Counted from the stretch's first letter, positions 28,722-39,749 are shown. The stretch is DNA of 64,000 nucleotides from Serratia entomophila (GCF_021462285.1 NZ_CP082787.1:2666001-2730000); one strand, 5' to 3'. Numbers and translations are program-made. The notes: generated from the sequence alone by a model not told the origin.

Positions 28722-29032
28722 CGTGGTACCACACATTTACTATAGTCAGGCACACCTCGAACATCGATACGCCCATACGCCATAAGGCCACGCCCGCCAG
28801 GCACTCGCACTTTTTTGCGGTTTAGCAGAGAACGGCGGATGATTTGGAAGTCAGATGCTTTGTAAAGCGTGATGCAGCCCCAGGATACGCCGGAACCATC
28901 TGTATTGAGCGGATGAAGGCGAAAACTTCCGCGGTAAGCGGTATTAACGAACAGATGATCGCTCATGGTTTTATTGCTAAATAGATCACCAGAACAGCAG
29001 TATGCCCAAACATAAAGGGGTTGAAAACGCAA
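28718..29032 (-). pseudogene. truncated Tlde1-like L,D-transpeptidase toxin (DUF2778-type)
   Basis: The readable part is about 80-104 residues. It contains YRGSFRLHPLNTDGSGVSWG followed by CITL, the His and catalytic Cys motif of Tlde1-family type VI effectors that damage peptidoglycan as L,D-carboxypeptidases or exchangers. It ends with a VPGGRGLMAYGRIDV block typical of the same family. Full-length relatives have roughly 170 residues or more, so about half is missing. The only ATG is at 28966 (M-S-D-H-L-F) without a ribosome site; TTG 29032 is the upstream limit used here. The frame stays open upstream into the cysB terminator, which suggests a recombination scar. It has no VgrG, PAAR or Hcp gene nearby. 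It may be an inactive remnant or a short expressed fragment. Confidence 0.65.
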
Positions 29033-29092
29033 CAGCCACTTTTCAGGATGATCCTGAGTAACGTCAGAATTAAGCGCTTTGGGAGCAAAACG

Positions 29093-29118
29093 AAAAAAGG
29101 AGAGGTTTATCCTCTCCT
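29093..29118 (-). terminator. cysB terminator
   Basis: Read on the minus strand, the stem AGGAGAGG / CCTCTCCT is followed by a run of T (29093-29098 on the plus strand are A). It starts about 30 bases after the cysB stop. Confidence 0.85.
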
Positions 29119-29147
29119 GTTTCGCTCACGGATAACGATTTTTCGGC

Positions 29148-30480
<1,333 letters not shown>

Positions 30481-33078
30481 TTACTTTTTGCCTTCGACCC
30501 ACTTGCCGTCCACGTAGAAAGCGGACCAGCCGGTAGCCTTGCCGTCCTTCTCCGAAGAGACATATTGCTGCTTGGTCTTGCGGCTAAAGCGCACCAGCGT
30601 TTTATTGCCTTCGGCATCCGCCACCGGCGCATCCGCCAGATAACGCAGCTTCTCCGGCAAGCGATCCTTGAAGCGAGCCAGCTCTTCCACCAACGGCGCG
30701 CGGGTTTCGCGTGATTTAGGGAAGGTATTGGCCGCCAGGAATACCCCGGCCGCGCCGTCACGCAGCACGAAGTAAGCGTCGGACTTCTCGCACGGCAGCT
30801 CAGGCAACGGCACCGGATCTTCCTTCGGCGGTGCAACGTCACCGTTACGCAGGATCTTGCGGGTATTTTTACAACTTTCGTTGGTGCAGCCCATGTACTT
30901 GCCGAAACGCCCCATCTTCAGGTGCATTTCAGAACCGCACTTGTCGCACTCCACCACCGGGCCGTCATAACCCTTCAGGCGGAATTCACCCTCTTCGATC
31001 TCATAACCGTCACACGCCGGGTTGTTACCGCAGACGTGCAGCTTGCGCTGATTGTCGATCAGATAGCTGTCCATCGCCGTGCCGCATTTCTGGCAACGGC
31101 GGCGGGCGCGCAGCGCATTGGTTTCCGCATCATCCCCTTCGAGGATGTTCAGCACTTCCGCCTCCGGCACCAGGTTAATGGTGGTTTTGCAGCGTTCCTT
31201 CGGCGGCAGCGCATAGCCCGAGCAACCGAGGAATACGCCGGTGCTGGCGGTGCGGATGCCCATCTTGCGGCCGCAGGTCGGGCAATCGATGCTGGTCATC
31301 ACCATTTGGTTCGGGCGCATGCCGCCCTCTTCCGGATCTTTCTCGGCGGTTCCCAGCTGCTCGCTGAAATCGACGAAGAATTCGTCCAGCACCGCTTTCC
31401 ACTCAGCATGGTTATTGGCGACCTGATCCAGGCCGTCTTCCATGCGTGCGGTAAAGTCGTAGTTCATCAGCTCGCGGAAGTTCTCTTCCAGACGATCCGT
31501 GACGATCTCACCCATTTTCTCGGCATAGAAACGGCGGCTTTCCACCCGCACATAACCACGGTCCTGAATGGTTGAGATGATTGACGCATAGGTGGACGGG
31601 CGGCCGATGCCGCGTTTTTCCAGCTCTTTAACCAGCGAGGCTTCGCTGTAACGCGCCGGCGGCTTGGTGAAGTGCTGGCTTGGGATCAGCTTTTGCAGAT
31701 CCAGCTCGCTGCCCACTTCCACAAACGGCAGCGTGCGGTCTTCGTCGCCCTTGCGCAGCGCTGGCATCACCTTGGTCCAGCCGTCGAAACGCAGCGTGCG
31801 GCCTTTGGCTCGCAGCTGATAGTCGCCGGCCTTCACCGACAGCGTGGTGGAGTCATACTGCGCCGGCGTCATCTGGCAGGCAACAAACTGGCGCCAGATC
31901 AGCTGATACAGCCTCTGCGCGTCCGCTTCCATGTCTTTCAGCTGCTCGGCGAGCACGTTCACGTCCGAAGGACGGATGGCTTCGTGCGCTTCCTGCGAGT
32001 TTTCTTTGCTGCTGTACTGGTTCGGCGCTTTCGGCAGATATTTCTCGCCAAAGTTGTCGCCGATATAGCCACGCACCATGTTGAGCGCGTCCTGGCTCAG
32101 GTTGGTGGAGTCGGTACGCATGTAGGTAATGTGGCCGGCTTCATAGAGCCGCTGGGCCATCATCATGGTTTTCTTCACGCCGAAGCTCAGGCGGGTGCTC
32201 GCGGCCTGTTGCAGCGTGGAGGTAATGAACGGCGCGCCCGGCTTGCTGCTGGTCGGTTTGTCTTCGCGATCCAGTACGGTATAACGCGCCTTCTCCAGCA
32301 GCTTGACGGCGGCGTGGGTCTGCTCGCGGTTAACCGGCTTGAAGGGTTTGTCGTGGGCGTGGGTCACTTCCATCTGCAGCGCGGTGTCGCCCTTCGCCAG
32401 CAGATCGGCGTGCAGCTCCCAGTATTCTTCCGGCACGAACGCCTTGATGTCGCGCTCGCGCTCCACCACCAAGCGCACCGCTACCGACTGCACGCGCCCG
32501 GCGGACAGGCCGCGGGCGATTTTCTTCCACAGCAGCGGGGAAACCATGTAGCCCACCACGCGGTCCATAAAGCGGCGCGCCTGCTGTGCGTTGACGCGGT
32601 CGATGTTCAGCTCGCCCGGCGTTTTGAAGGCCTGTTGAATAGCGTTTTTGGTGATTTCGTTAAACACCACGCGGCTAAAGCGTTTGTCGTCACCGCCGAT
32701 CACTTCCCGCAGGTGCCAGGCAATGGCTTCCCCTTCGCGGTCAAGGTCCGTTGCGAGATAAATATGGTCGGCGTTTTCCGCTAACGATTTTAACTCGGCG
32801 ACAACTTTTTCTTTACCTGGCAGGATTTCGTAATGCGCTTTCCAGCCGTGGTAAGGATCGACGCCCATACGATTAACCAGCGCCGCCTTCTCGTCTTTCT
32901 TAACTTTCTTCTTGGCTTTGTCTTCGGTTGAGTCAGCGCTCTTTTTGCTGGCTGAGCCACTGGTCGGCAAATCACGGATATGACCGACGCTGGACTTCAC
33001 CACGTAGTCATTACCCAAGTATTTATTAATAGTTTTGGCTTTTGCCGGGGACTCAACTATTACGAGAGCTTTACCCAT
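30481..33078 (-). CDS. topA: DNA topoisomerase I
   Basis: The 865-residue type IA topoisomerase relaxes negative supercoils behind RNA polymerase. The TOPRIM domain begins at the N-terminus ([20 protein letters not shown]) and includes [17 protein letters not shown] (DxDxE metal site). The active-site tyrosine lies in the [13 protein letters not shown] block (about 316-328). Three C-terminal Cys4 zinc-finger modules follow ([28 protein letters not shown]) and then zinc-ribbon-like repeats without metal ligands. Length equals E. coli TopA. Order cysB-topA is conserved. Confidence 0.98.
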   Translation of the reverse strand: MGKALVIVESPAKAKTINKYLGNDYVVKSSVGHIRDLPTSGSASKKSADSTEDKAKKKVKKDEKAALVNRMGVDPYHGWKAHYEILPGKEKVVAELKSLAENADHIYLATDLDREGEAIAWHLREVIGGDDKRFSRVVFNEITKNAIQQAFKTPGELNIDRVNAQQARRFMDRVVGYMVSPLLWKKIARGLSAGRVQSVAVRLVVERERDIKAFVPEEYWELHADLLAKGDTALQMEVTHAHDKPFKPVNREQTHAAVKLLEKARYTVLDREDKPTSSKPGAPFITSTLQQAASTRLSFGVKKTMMMAQRLYEAGHITYMRTDSTNLSQDALNMVRGYIGDNFGEKYLPKAPNQYSSKENSQEAHEAIRPSDVNVLAEQLKDMEADAQRLYQLIWRQFVACQMTPAQYDSTTLSVKAGDYQLRAKGRTLRFDGWTKVMPALRKGDEDRTLPFVEVGSELDLQKLIPSQHFTKPPARYSEASLVKELEKRGIGRPSTYASIISTIQDRGYVRVESRRFYAEKMGEIVTDRLEENFRELMNYDFTARMEDGLDQVANNHAEWKAVLDEFFVDFSEQLGTAEKDPEEGGMRPNQMVMTSIDCPTCGRKMGIRTASTGVFLGCSGYALPPKERCKTTINLVPEAEVLNILEGDDAETNALRARRRCQKCGTAMDSYLIDNQRKLHVCGNNPACDGYEIEEGEFRLKGYDGPVVECDKCGSEMHLKMGRFGKYMGCTNESCKNTRKILRNGDVAPPKEDPVPLPELPCEKSDAYFVLRDGAAGVFLAANTFPKSRETRAPLVEELARFKDRLPEKLRYLADAPVADAEGNKTLVRFSRKTKQQYVSSEKDGKATGWSAFYVDGKWVEGKK

Positions 33079-33502
33079 ATTTACCTTTACCTAATTTATT
33101 TCTTCTAAAAAGAAGTCTTTTATCTCGCCGTGCCGCGGCAATTCGTGTCTCTTTTTTATATTGCGGCAGTCTGGCAAGAGATCAACAGATTTTTTTCTTT
33201 TGGCCGCCCAACTGCTCAAGCTAAGCGCAACATGTTGATCCTGCTTGCTATTCACCCATGCCCAGAAGTATGCCTGCGTGAAAATCATTCATGGCGTAAA
33301 CAAAACCTTCCACCCGACGCCGCAAAATCCCACACTGTACCTGATAAAAAGCGTCACGCAACCTAATTAGCACGGAAAGACAGATTTCGCCAATCGGCCG
33401 TTCCCGCTGGCCATCCAGACGGCAAATAAACCTTAGTCGGTTTGCGGATAAATGCGAACCGGCGTTAGAATATGCACAGAATTTATGTTTGGAGTGTAAT
33501 AA
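33079..33502. other. topA / yciN divergent promoter region
   Basis: About 420 bases with AT-rich tracts near topA (33085-33200), expected to hold the several supercoiling- and heat-responsive topA promoters. A TAGAAT -10-like element (about 33466) lies upstream of yciN. No further gene is supported. Confidence 0.5.
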
Positions 33503-33754
33503 ATGCGCACTAATACCTTACCTATCGCCCGTGAAGCTTTACTCGCTGAAGCAAATAACATCATTCGCCAGCATGAAGATTATCTGCACGGCATGGTCGC
33601 CACCGACGTTGAACAAAAAGGCAGCGTTTTAGTTTTTCGCGGTGAATTCTTTTTAGATCCTGATGGATTGCCGACCACAAAAACAACCGCCGTATTTAAT
33701 ATGTTTAAGCATTTGGCCCATGTGCTTTCGGAAAAATATCACCTGGCCGATTAG
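33503..33754 (+). CDS. yciN: YciN family protein
   Basis: The 83-residue cytoplasmic protein of unknown function is conserved in enterobacteria beside topA. The sequence includes [54 protein letters not shown] and ends [13 protein letters not shown] lies about 10 bases before the ATG. It is divergent from topA and its terminator is shared with converging sohB. Nothing in the sequence indicates a catalytic or binding site. Confidence 0.95.
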   Translation: MRTNTLPIAREALLAEANNIIRQHEDYLHGMVATDVEQKGSVLVFRGEFFLDPDGLPTTKTTAVFNMFKHLAHVLSEKYHLAD

Positions 33755-33759
33755 AAAAT

Positions 33760-33786
33760 AAAAAACGGGGGCGCCAGGCCCCCGTT
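33760..33786. terminator. terminator between yciN and sohB
   Basis: The stem AACGGGGGC / GCCCCCGTT with a 5-base loop. The A-run on its left gives a T-run for sohB on the minus strand. Confidence 0.85.
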
Positions 33787-33805
33787 GTCGCTTTACGCGC
33801 CGCGC

Positions 33806-34852
33806 TTAAAGCAGCGGTTTTTCCCCACGCTGCCACCAGCGCAGCAGCAGACGATCCACGCTCTCCGCCGCGCTGCCGGTGAAGCGATCCATCAGGCGTT
33901 TGCGGCGCGTATAGCGCACCGCGATCACTTCGTGGTTGTCGATCTCGGCGATCAGCAGATCGTCGCTGGTGCCAATCGCATCGATCAGTCCCTTGTCTTT
34001 CGCCTGGGTGCCGAACCAATGCTCGCCGGTGGCGACGCTGTCGATATCCAGCGACGGCCGCTGCTGATGCACGAACTGCTTGAACAGCTCATGCGTTTCG
34101 TTCAAATCTTCGCGGAATTTCTCGCGGCCCTGCTCGGTATTCTCACCAAACAGCGTCAGCGTGCGCTTAAATTGCCCGGCGGTATGCAATTCAACGTCGA
34201 TATCGTTCTTTTTCAACAGGCGGTGGAAATTCGGGATCTGCGCCACCACCCCGATCGAGCCGATGATGGCGAACGGCGCCGCCACGATGCGATCGGCCAC
34301 GCAGGCCATCATGTAGCCGCCGCTGGCCGCGACTTTGTCGACCGCAACCGTCAGGCGGATGCCGCCCTTGCGCAAACGCTCCAGCTGCGAAGCCGCCAGA
34401 CCGTAACCATGCACCACGCCGCCCGGGCTTTCCAGCCGCAGCAGCACCTCATCCTGCGCGCTGGCCACCGCCAGCACCGCCGAGATCTCCTCACGCAGCG
34501 AAGTTACCTCGTGGGCGTCCATGCTGCCTTTAAAATCCAGCACATACAGGCACGGCTTGGTCACCTCGACCGCACCGGATTTGGCGCGCTGTTTTTTCAG
34601 CTTGTCATCGGCTTTGGTCTGCTTCTTGAACTGCTTGCTCCAAATCTTTTGCTCCGCCTCGCCCATGCGCGCCAGGCGCATATCACGCTGCATGTCGCGG
34701 TATTGCTCCCCCAGGTCGGTCAGCTGCAGCTCCCCCTTCTGGCGGTTCTTGCGCTGCCCCAAACTGACTGCCAGCACCGCCAGCGCGGCGATGGCGATCG
34801 CCACAGTGGCGACCTTGGCCAGAAACAGGCCGTAAACAGATATAAACTCCAC
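33806..34852 (-). CDS. sohB: inner-membrane serine protease SohB
   Basis: The 348-residue S49 (signal peptide peptidase A-like) protease has an N-terminal membrane anchor (about 5-30) and a charged linker with Lys/Gln-rich coil (about 40-90). The S49 domain follows, with VLDFKGSMDAHEV, RLESPGGVVHGYG, the catalytic serine in VAASGGYMMACVAD and the paired lysine in GQFKRTLTLFGEN. It ends GSAAESVDRLLLRWWQRG like E. coli SohB, which suppresses htrA defects at high dose. The start is GTG 34852. Confidence 0.96.
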   Translation of the reverse strand: MEFISVYGLFLAKVATVAIAIAALAVLAVSLGQRKNRQKGELQLTDLGEQYRDMQRDMRLARMGEAEQKIWSKQFKKQTKADDKLKKQRAKSGAVEVTKPCLYVLDFKGSMDAHEVTSLREEISAVLAVASAQDEVLLRLESPGGVVHGYGLAASQLERLRKGGIRLTVAVDKVAASGGYMMACVADRIVAAPFAIIGSIGVVAQIPNFHRLLKKNDIDVELHTAGQFKRTLTLFGENTEQGREKFREDLNETHELFKQFVHQQRPSLDIDSVATGEHWFGTQAKDKGLIDAIGTSDDLLIAEIDNHEVIAVRYTRRKRLMDRFTGSAAESVDRLLLRWWQRGEKPLL

Positions 34853-35216
34853 AGATTCCGCCTTTATTTACAGGTTGTTAGTATCATCGCATTCATTTTA
34901 GCCAAGCTCAGCGGCTGCTGTCGCGGCTAAATAAAAATTCCCTCTGCCTCAGAATGCACTATGGGGGTAATTTGGGGCTTAACCAAGCCGCCGGCGTTCC
35001 GCTTTTGTTACAAAAGAATGCCGATTCCGCCGGCTAATCATTGAAAATACGATCCATTTAAGGCATATAACACGCATTATTCATCAACATGATGAGACAG
35101 ATTCGCTGCGGGGCCCAGCGATGCGGTCGAGCCTTGGCTCCCGTCATGGCCGCGCAATTCACCCTTTCTCCCCGATGCAAGCGGGAGAAAAGCCACCCAG
35201 GCGCGAGGAATTTACT
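34853..35216. other. sohB / yciK divergent intergenic region
   Basis: About 360 bases include the 5' regions of both genes. An in-frame upstream extension of yciK (from about 35121) is open but rich in Arg and Pro and not conserved. No cobalamin riboswitch-like element is evident ahead of yciK-cobO. Confidence 0.5.
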
Positions 35217-35978
35217 GTGCACTACCAACCCAAACAAGACCTGCTCGAACAACGCATTATTCTGGTGACCGGCGCCGGCGACGGCATCGGCCGTGAAGCG
35301 GCGCTGACCTATGCGCGCTTCGGCGCCCAACTGGTGCTGCTGGGCCGTACCGAGAGCAAGCTGCAGGCGGTGCAGGCAGAGATTGCCGCACAGGGCGGCG
35401 CCCCGGCGCTGACCGTGACTCTGGACCTGCTGCACGCCACGCAGGAACAGTGCCAACAGATTGCCGGCCAGCTGGCTGCGCAGATCCCGCGTCTCGACGG
35501 CGTGCTGCATAACGCCGGGCTATTGGGGGATATCGCCCCGATGGCGGAGCTGTCGATGACCATGTGGCAGGAGGTGATGCAGGTCAACGTCAACGCCACC
35601 TTTATGCTGACCCAGGCGTTGTTGCCGCTGCTGCTGAAGGCCAACGCCGGCTCGCTGGTGTTCACCAGCTCCAGCGTAGGCCGAAACGGGCGCGCCAACT
35701 GGGGCGCCTATGCGGTGTCCAAGTTCGCCACCGAGGGCATGATGCAGGTGCTGGCCGATGAGTATAAGAGCCGTAATCTTCGGGTAAATTGCATCAATCC
35801 AGGAGGAACTCGCACCAAAATGCGCGCTTCCGCTTTCCCGCACGAAGACAAGAACAAGCTGAAAACACCGGCCGATATCATGCCGCTATACCTTTATTTG
35901 ATGGGTGACGACAGCCGCCGCAAAACCGGCATGACCTTCGACGCCCAACCGAACCGCAAACCCGGCCCCGCCGAATAA
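35217..35978 (+). CDS. yciK: SDR-family oxidoreductase YciK
   Basis: The 253-residue short-chain dehydrogenase has the Rossmann motif TGAGDGIG (about 18-25), NAG in GVLHNAGLLG, and the catalytic Ser and YxxxK (TSSSVGRNGRANWGAYAVSK). The start is GTG 35217, with GAGGAA upstream, giving V-H-Y-Q-P-K-Q-D-L-L as in E. coli YciK; the longer frame is rejected. The substrate is unknown. It lies 11 bases upstream of cobO on the same strand, so the two are probably co-transcribed. Confidence 0.95.
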   Translation: MHYQPKQDLLEQRIILVTGAGDGIGREAALTYARFGAQLVLLGRTESKLQAVQAEIAAQGGAPALTVTLDLLHATQEQCQQIAGQLAAQIPRLDGVLHNAGLLGDIAPMAELSMTMWQEVMQVNVNATFMLTQALLPLLLKANAGSLVFTSSSVGRNGRANWGAYAVSKFATEGMMQVLADEYKSRNLRVNCINPGGTRTKMRASAFPHEDKNKLKTPADIMPLYLYLMGDDSRRKTGMTFDAQPNRKPGPAE

Positions 35979-35989
35979 GGAGCCTTTTC

Positions 35990-36580
35990 ATGGCTGAAGA
36001 TCGCCACCAGCAACGCCAGCAGCGCCTGAAAGAACAGGTGGATGCGCGCATCGCCGCCGCGCAGGAAACGCGCGGCCTGTTGCTGGTGTTTACCGGCAAT
36101 GGCAAAGGCAAAACTACTGCCGCATTCGGCACCGTCACCCGCGCCGTTGGCCACGGCATGCGGGCCGGGGTGATTCAATTCATCAAGGGCGAATGGCCCA
36201 ATGGCGAGAAGAACCTGCTGCAACAGCACGGCGTCGAATTCCAGGTGATGGCCACCGGCTTCACCTGGGAGACGCAGAACAAGGCCGCCGACACCGCCGC
36301 CTGCCAGGCTGTGTGGCAGCACGGCAAACGCATGCTGGCCGACGGCAGCCTGGACGTGGTGCTGTTGGACGAACTGACCTATATGCTGACCTACGGCTAT
36401 CTTGAACTGGAAGAGCTGCTGGAGGCGCTGCGCGGCCGCCCTGAGCACCAGACGGTGATCGTGACCGGGCGCGGTTGCCATCGCGATGTATTGGAACTGG
36501 CGGATACGGTGACGGAAATGCGCCCGGTGAAGCACGCGTTTGACGCAGGCATCAAGGCGCAGCAGGGTATCGACTGGTAA
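35990..36580 (+). CDS. cobO: corrinoid adenosyltransferase
   Basis: The 196-residue enzyme (BtuR in E. coli) transfers the adenosyl group of ATP to cob(I)alamin, making coenzyme B12. The ATP-binding P-loop GNGKGKTTAAFG lies at about 36-47. The C-terminal blocks VLLDELTYMLTYGYL and VIVTGRGCHRDVLELADTVTEM are diagnostic. An AAGGAG site precedes the ATG. It follows yciK with an 11-base gap, as in E. coli. Confidence 0.96.
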   Translation: MAEDRHQQRQQRLKEQVDARIAAAQETRGLLLVFTGNGKGKTTAAFGTVTRAVGHGMRAGVIQFIKGEWPNGEKNLLQQHGVEFQVMATGFTWETQNKAADTAACQAVWQHGKRMLADGSLDVVLLDELTYMLTYGYLELEELLEALRGRPEHQTVIVTGRGCHRDVLELADTVTEMRPVKHAFDAGIKAQQGIDW

Positions 36581-36590
36581 CGGGATAAGA

Positions 36591-36614
36591 CTCTGGCCCC
36601 GGATGGGGCCAGAG
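36591..36614. terminator. stem-loop between cobO and rluB
   Basis: A perfect 10-bp stem CTCTGGCCCC / GGGGCCAGAG with a GGAT loop lies between converging genes. It has no T-run on either side. Confidence 0.65.
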
Positions 36615-36622
36615 GATAACGC

Positions 36623-37519
36623 TTAGCTGCGTTTGCTCGGCTTGCCGGGTTTGCTGCCCGCGGCGCTGCGGCGGCCGCTGCCGGCTACCTGCGTGTGGCG
36701 CTTGACCGCACGACGGATCTGGTTGGCCTTCACGCGGCGGCGCTCACGCTCCACCGGCATCTTGCTGACCGTTTCCGGCTTCAGCTCAACCAGCTCGCGC
36801 AGGTAGTTGATCGCCGGCAGATCCAGCTCGGTCCAGCCGCCGCGCGGCAGGCCCTTCGGCAGATCGATGTCGCCGTAGCGTACGCGGATCAGACGGCTGA
36901 CCTGCACGCCCACCGCTTCCCACAGGCGGCGCACTTCACGGTTGCGGCCTTCGGTCAGGGTGACGTTATACCACTGGTTCAGGCCTTCACCGCCCTGGAA
37001 GCTGATGGTGCGGAAAGCGGCCGGGCCGTCTTCCAGCTGCACGCCTTTGCTCAGCTGCTTCACCTTGGCGTCGTCGATCTGGCCAAATACGCGCACCGCG
37101 TATTCGCGCTCCACTTCACGGCTTGGGTGCATCAGGCGGTTGGCCAGTTCACCGTCGGTGGTGAACAGCAGCAGGCCGGAGGTGTTGACGTCCAGGCGCC
37201 CTACCGCTACCCAGCGAGAACCGCGCAGCTTGGGCAGGCGATCGAACACCGTTGGGCGGCCTTCGGGATCGCTGCGGGTGCAGAGCTCGCCTTCCGGCTT
37301 GTAATAGGCCAGTACGCGGCAAACCGCCTCTTCGGATTCCTTGATCGACACCACGTGGCCATCCATACGAATTTTCATCGCAGGATTCACCTCAACGCGA
37401 TCGCCCAGCTTGGCGATCTTGCCGTCGACGCTGACGCGGCCGGCTTCAATCATGGTTTCGATTTCACGACGCGAGCCATGGCCGGCGCGCGCTAAAACTT
37501 TCTGTAACTTCTCGCTCAT
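36623..37519 (-). CDS. rluB: 23S rRNA pseudouridine(2605) synthase
   Basis: The 298-residue enzyme isomerises U2605 in 23S rRNA. An N-terminal S4 RNA-binding domain (about 3-60, [22 protein letters not shown]) is followed by the RsuA-type catalytic domain with the active aspartate in [24 protein letters not shown] basic C-terminal tail ([20 protein letters not shown] region) follows. ATG 37519 gives the conserved N-terminus; the frame extends upstream without conservation. It is the orthologue of E. coli yciL/rluB and sits at the same place. Confidence 0.95.
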   Translation of the reverse strand: MSEKLQKVLARAGHGSRREIETMIEAGRVSVDGKIAKLGDRVEVNPAMKIRMDGHVVSIKESEEAVCRVLAYYKPEGELCTRSDPEGRPTVFDRLPKLRGSRWVAVGRLDVNTSGLLLFTTDGELANRLMHPSREVEREYAVRVFGQIDDAKVKQLSKGVQLEDGPAAFRTISFQGGEGLNQWYNVTLTEGRNREVRRLWEAVGVQVSRLIRVRYGDIDLPKGLPRGGWTELDLPAINYLRELVELKPETVSKMPVERERRRVKANQIRRAVKRHTQVAGSGRRSAAGSKPGKPSKRS

Positions 37520-37660
37520 TGAGCAGCCTCTAGTGTCGCCTTCACAGGCGTCGGGGATAACCCTTGCGGCGCAATACCGCAACGGTAAAAATACGTTTAC
37601 TTGGATCGAACCGCGCATTATACAGGCTTTCAATGGGGTTGAAACCCACTTTTATCGTGC

Positions 37661-38458
37661 TCAATAAGTGAAGAAATCATCCAGCGCCCACAGCACCGAT
37701 CCGGGGCGTTCGAGGATGCCGAGATGCGTGCGGGCATTGCCCAGGCGCACCACCGAAAAAAACGGGTGTTCGGCGGCGAACCCCTGCTGCCGCCGCAGGT
37801 AGTCTTCGCTGCGATCCAGCGAGTAAATATGCCGGCAAGGCGGCGGCGAACCCAGGCCCGCCAGGCGCTGCAGCGGTGAATGATACTGTCGGTAGGCTTG
37901 TTCTATCGCCACGCCGGCGGCCTGCCACAGGCGGTAATCTTCCTGAGCCATTTCTACCGTCAGATGATGCTTGACCTGCGGATGTTCGATGCCGCCCTGC
38001 CAGAGCCTAAACAGCGCATCGCGCGCCGCCCGCCACTCCTGCGGCTGCTGCATCCGGCTTATCGCCTGAAAGAAAGCCGGTTCCGGCGGAGTCATGATCC
38101 AATCGAGGAACAGCATGCCCTGCACCTGCTGCGGCATGGATTCCGCCAGCGCCACCGCAATCCAACTGGCGTGCGCGACCGACAGCGTAACAAAACGCTC
38201 CACCTGCAGCGCAGCCAACAGTTGCCTGACGTCCTGCAGCAGATCGTCCGCCGCCAGCGACATGCCGGCATATTTCGAAGACAGCCCGTGCCCGCGCCAG
38301 TCCAGGCTGATCACCCGGTAACGCGCCGCCGCCTGTTCGATAAAAGGTTCAAAAACGGTTTTCGGTTCACACCAACCGGGAAGCAGCACCAAAGTTAAAG
38401 GTCCCGCACCGATCTCCTGATAGTCGAGCAAGACGTTGGCACAGTGGAACGCTGGCAT
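37661..38458 (-). CDS. alpha/beta-hydrolase-fold protein resembling cofactor-free quinoline dioxygenases (HOD/AqdC type)
   Basis: The 265-residue protein starts at ATG 38458, which has GGAGGT just upstream inside a longer TTG frame. It lacks a signal peptide. LPGWCEPKTVFEPF (26-39), DWRGHGLSS (53-61), LFLDWIM (116-122), a block near 158-185 and RTHLG (243-247) follow the layout I remember for 1H-3-hydroxy-4-oxoquinaldine 2,4-dioxygenase (HOD). HOD has its active Asp in a similar MDWLM block and its catalytic His in a similar THF block; both seem conserved here (Asp119, His245). At the nucleophile elbow, where HOD has Ser-His-Gly-Gly-Trp, this protein has Ala95-His96-Ala-Ser-Trp. The family is inferred from memory; function could be quinolone degradation or something unrelated. 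It is not in E. coli at this locus. Confidence 0.7.
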   Translation of the reverse strand: MPAFHCANVLLDYQEIGAGPLTLVLLPGWCEPKTVFEPFIEQAAARYRVISLDWRGHGLSSKYAGMSLAADDLLQDVRQLLAALQVERFVTLSVAHASWIAVALAESMPQQVQGMLFLDWIMTPPEPAFFQAISRMQQPQEWRAARDALFRLWQGGIEHPQVKHHLTVEMAQEDYRLWQAAGVAIEQAYRQYHSPLQRLAGLGSPPPCRHIYSLDRSEDYLRRQQGFAAEHPFFSVVRLGNARTHLGILERPGSVLWALDDFFTY

Positions 38459-38607
38459 ATTGACCTCCAATAGGCGCGCGGCTCCGACCCGTTCGGAGAC
38501 TCTGCGCCGGGGTAAATTGCCAGCGTTGTTTATTTTTATCTATTGAAGTTCGTGCTAATCAATAAAGAGCGCACCTTAAGAAAAAATGCGCACTAAATGG
38601 ACAGAAC

Positions 38608-38967
38608 TTAATGGCGCACGCAGGGATAGGTGGCGCTTAACGCCAGCATAATGACCGAGGGAGCGGAATAATGAAGCTGTTCGGGATGTTCGTTCAGGTA
38701 TTGCATCACCGCGTCGGCGGCCATGCCGACGCTCATGCCGGCGTCCGGGCAGATATTGCGGTTGCCCTGCATCGAATACGTATCGAACACCCCGGCCACG
38801 TAGCCCATGAACATGCCGCCATCGAGCGCTTCGGCAACGGTCGCTTCACCCTTCTTATTTTTTACATAGCCGCCGGTCTCAGACAGCAAGGCGCTGCCGG
38901 AATAAAAACCCGCGCTGGCCGCAGAGGAAAATAATAAGGCCGCTAAAATAGAAACCCGTTTAATCAT
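38608..38967 (-). CDS. Rap1a/Tai family immunity-like periplasmic protein (orphan)
   Basis: The 119-residue protein has a clear signal peptide (residues 1-19, cut after ASA). The mature part shows GYVAGVFD (55-62), an early Cys (ICPDAG, Cys73), a helix QYLNEHPEQLH (89-99) and a final Cys (YPCVRH, Cys116). This is the pattern of Rap1a/Tai4-type immunity proteins, which bind and block Tae4 amidase effectors in the periplasm of Serratia and relatives; the two cysteines match the family disulfide. No amidase or type VI gene is adjacent, so it is an orphan here. ATG 38967 has AGGA upstream. An alternative is an unrelated small periplasmic protein of the same fold. Confidence 0.75.
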   Translation of the reverse strand: MIKRVSILAALLFSSAASAGFYSGSALLSETGGYVKNKKGEATVAEALDGGMFMGYVAGVFDTYSMQGNRNICPDAGMSVGMAADAVMQYLNEHPEQLHYSAPSVIMLALSATYPCVRH

Positions 38968-39081
38968 TGCCACGCATCCTGCTCATTATCAATTCTGGAA
39001 ACTGTAGGATAGCGGCTTTCGCGGCAAATAACTTCGCGTCAGCCACTTTTCAGATAATGGGCAAGGCGGCAATAATTTACA

Positions 39082-39702
39082 TCAACGGAAAGGCGCGGCG
39101 TCGCCGGCCCCTTCGCGCACCACTTCGGGGGCCGATTCGGTCAGGTCGATCACCGTGGTCGGCTGCTGGCCAAGGAAGCCGCCGTGGATCACCAGATCCA
39201 CCTGCTTGCCCAGGTGTTCGGCGATCTCTTCCGGATCGGATTCTGCAAAGTCATTGCCCGGCAGCATCAGCGTGGTGGACATCATGGGTTCGTTCAACAC
39301 GTCCAACAGCGCCAGCGCGATCGGGTTCGACGGCACGCGCAGACCGATGGTTTTACGCTTGTCGTTCATCAGGCGGCGCGGCACTTCCTTGGTGGCTTTC
39401 AGAATAAAGGTGTAGTTGCCCGGAGTATTGTTTTTAATCAACCGAAACGCGGTGTTGTCGACATAGGCATAGGTCGACAGCTCGGAAAGATCGCGGCACA
39501 TCAGCGTGAAGTTATGGTTGCCGTCCAACTGGCGAATGCGGCAGATGCGCTCCATCGCCGTCTTCTCTTCCAGCTTGCAACCCAGCGCATAGCCGGAATC
39601 GGTCGGATAAACGATCACGCCGCCCTTGCGCAACACGTCTACCGCCTGGTTGATCAATCGCGGTTGCGGGTTGTCCGGGTGAATATAAAAAAGCTGACTC
39701 AT
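39082..39702 (-). CDS. yciO: YciO family Sua5/YrdC-like protein
   Basis: The 206-residue protein has the TsaC/YrdC fold used for threonylcarbamoyl-AMP formation. Visible blocks are GGVIVYPTDSGYALGCKLEEK (N-terminal nucleotide-binding region), NFTLMCRDLSELSTYA and TIGLRVPSNPIALALL. YciO is a paralogue of TsaC that shows weak activity and no confirmed role in tRNA modification. AGGAG lies 7 bases before the ATG. It follows rnm in the same direction with a 47-base gap, so they are likely one transcript divergent from trp. Confidence 0.95.
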   Translation of the reverse strand: MSQLFYIHPDNPQPRLINQAVDVLRKGGVIVYPTDSGYALGCKLEEKTAMERICRIRQLDGNHNFTLMCRDLSELSTYAYVDNTAFRLIKNNTPGNYTFILKATKEVPRRLMNDKRKTIGLRVPSNPIALALLDVLNEPMMSTTLMLPGNDFAESDPEEIAEHLGKQVDLVIHGGFLGQQPTTVIDLTESAPEVVREGAGDAAPFR

Positions 39703-39749
39703 GACTTGCTCCTAAAATGATGCGCGCGGGCGGCATCGCCCACGTTAAA

